Positions 13,845 through 14,875 of a stretch of DNA of 14,875 bases are shown in pieces; positions within the stretch are counted from its first letter, which is position 1, and every line of letters begins with the position of its first letter. Position numbers and translations under genes: made by a program. Under the pieces are notes generated by a model, which worked only from the letters and a program-made list of their open reading frames with translations, did no database searches and was not told the origin of the DNA. The stretch covers positions 1 to 14,875 of the forward strand of contig CANCCF010000091.1 of assembly GCA_947374485.1 (NCBI GenBank). Reading direction: 5' to 3'. Source of the stretch: Comamonadaceae bacterium (GTDB lineage: Bacteria; Pseudomonadota; Gammaproteobacteria; Burkholderiales; Burkholderiaceae_C).

Positions 13845-14875
13845 ATGAAAATCACCGCCGTTCGCGCCCGCGTTTATGAATGGAAGGGCAAGACTGTGCC
13901 GCCCCAGGGCAACTTTTGCTCCAACGCCATGGACCTGGTCTATGACAACAAGGCCAACCAGCACGCCGCTGGCAGCGACACCATGAACACCTTCCGCTTC
14001 CACTGCTGGACGGTGGTGGAAGTGGAGACCGACACGGGCATCGTGGGCCTGGGCAACGTGGCCCTGGCGCCGCGTATTGCCAAGGCCATCATCGACGAAT
14101 ACCTCACACCCCTGGTGATGGGCCAGGACCCCTGGGACTACGAATACCTCAACCAGCGCATGTACCGCGCCACCCACGCCTGGGGCCGCAAGGGCGTGGG
14201 CATGGCGGCCATTTCGGCCATCGACATAGCGATCTGGGACATCCTGGGCAAGTCGGTGGGCAAGCCGGTGTTCAAGCTGCTGGGCGGGCGCACCAAGGAA
14301 AAAATTCCCTGCTACTACAGCAAGCTCTACCGCACCGATATCAAGGAGCTGCAAGCCGAGGCGCAGAAGTTCAAGGACCAGGGTTTCCGGGCCTTCAAGA
14401 TGCGCTTTGGCCACGGTCCGGCGCATGGCCAGCAGGGCGTGGTGGAAAACCTCAAGGCGGTGGAGGCGGTGCGCGAAGTCATTGGCTATGACAACGACCT
14501 GATGCTGGAGTGCTACATGGGCTGGAACCTGGAGTACGCCAAACGCATGCTGCCCAAATTAGAAAAATTCCAGCCGCGCTGGCTGGAAGAACCCGTGATT
14601 GCCGACGACATTGACGGTTACGCCGAACTCAATCAGCTCACCAGCATCCCCATCTCCGGCGGCGAGCACGAGTTCAGCCTCTACGGCTTCAAGCAGCTGC
14701 TGGACCGCAAGGCCGTGAGCGTGGTGCAGTACGACACCAACCGCGTGGGCGGCATCACCATGGCGCACAAGATCAACGCGCTGTGCGAGGCCTACAGCGT
14801 GCCTGTGATTCCGCACGCCGGGCAGATGCACAACTACCACCTCACCATGAGCAGCCTGAACTGCCCCATGAGCGA
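13845..14875 (+). CDS. Enolase-superfamily sugar-acid dehydratase, L-rhamnonate dehydratase-like (3' end outside window)
   Basis: The first 343 residues of a mandelate-racemase-type protein of usually about 390-400 residues; the frame is open at the window edge. ATG at 13845 has AAGGA upstream and lies 29 nt after the pdxA-like stop. A capping N-domain (about 1-150) is followed by the barrel: K185-M-R187 in FKMRFGHGPAHG, metal ligands at E222 (LMLECYM), E248/E249 (RWLEEP) and E274 (SGGEHEF), then D297 (QYDTNRVGG) and H324 (IPHAGQMHNYH) forming the Asp-His dyad. This pattern matches the RhmD subgroup, which dehydrates acid sugars to 2-keto-3-deoxy acids. The first metal ligand is Glu, where E. 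coli RhmD has Asp. The actual substrate may not be L-rhamnonate. Confidence 0.88.
   Translation, partial: MKITAVRARVYEWKGKTVPPQGNFCSNAMDLVYDNKANQHAAGSDTMNTFRFHCWTVVEVETDTGIVGLGNVALAPRIAKAIIDEYLTPLVMGQDPWDYEYLNQRMYRATHAWGRKGVGMAAISAIDIAIWDILGKSVGKPVFKLLGGRTKEKIPCYYSKLYRTDIKELQAEAQKFKDQGFRAFKMRFGHGPAHGQQGVVENLKAVEAVREVIGYDNDLMLECYMGWNLEYAKRMLPKLEKFQPRWLEEPVIADDIDGYAELNQLTSIPISGGEHEFSLYGFKQLLDRKAVSVVQYDTNRVGGITMAHKINALCEAYSVPVIPHAGQMHNYHLTMSSLNCPMS

Noticed and set aside
1..14875. CRISPR array, tRNA or rRNA genes
   Set aside because: No regularly spaced short repeats, no cloverleaf-like segment with a CCA-adjacent acceptor stem, and no conserved rRNA stretch was found by eye.

Overview
The window looks like part of a high-GC betaproteobacterial chromosome, probably Burkholderiales and likely Comamonadaceae. 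I base this on strong G/C bias at third codon positions, tightly packed operons and protein sequence style. No 16S or other phylogenetic marker is present, so the assignment is an inference.

There are three parts. (1) 1-3156: the 3' half of an RND (HAE1/AcrB-type) efflux transporter gene, overlapping a complete gene for its NodT/OprM-type outer-membrane lipoprotein. (2) 3046-5939: a rearranged accessory segment. Two diverged direct repeats of about 700 bp (3046-3748 and 5236-5939) each carry the last 36 codons of an efflux outer-membrane factor, converging tail to tail on a small outer-membrane beta-barrel gene that resembles PagL-type lipid A deacylases. The left copy keeps the efflux gene but its barrel gene is dead (three in-frame TAG codons plus a 1-nt deletion). 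The right copy keeps an open barrel gene but only a 36-codon stub of the efflux gene. Between the repeats is a less GC-rich stretch holding a small four-cysteine hypothetical protein, a possible protein remnant, a small XRE-type regulator and a headless pirin C-terminal fragment that ends next to the second repeat.

(3) 6175-14875: a plus-strand catabolic operon, still open at the right edge. It encodes a FadR-type GntR/FCD regulator, an SMP-30/gluconolactonase-type lactonase, a cytoplasmic YVTN-type beta-propeller, a complete ribose-type ABC importer (two-domain ATPase, permease, periplasmic binding protein), a divergent PdxA-family dehydrogenase and an L-rhamnonate-dehydratase-like enolase-superfamily enzyme. 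The first five genes (regulator to permease) are separated by 8 nt or less or overlap by 4 nt.

The simplest reading is uptake of a sugar or sugar derivative, lactone hydrolysis to an aldonic acid, dehydration to a 2-keto-3-deoxy acid, and an oxidation by the PdxA-like enzyme, controlled by the GntR protein. The substrate cannot be read from the sequence. The PdxA homologue has lost two of three substrate-contacting residues of the vitamin B6 enzyme, and the beta-propeller has a His/His/His/Glu/Arg set at equivalent blade positions. The operon is therefore the best candidate here for undescribed chemistry. I saw no tRNA, rRNA, CRISPR array or recognisable transposase.
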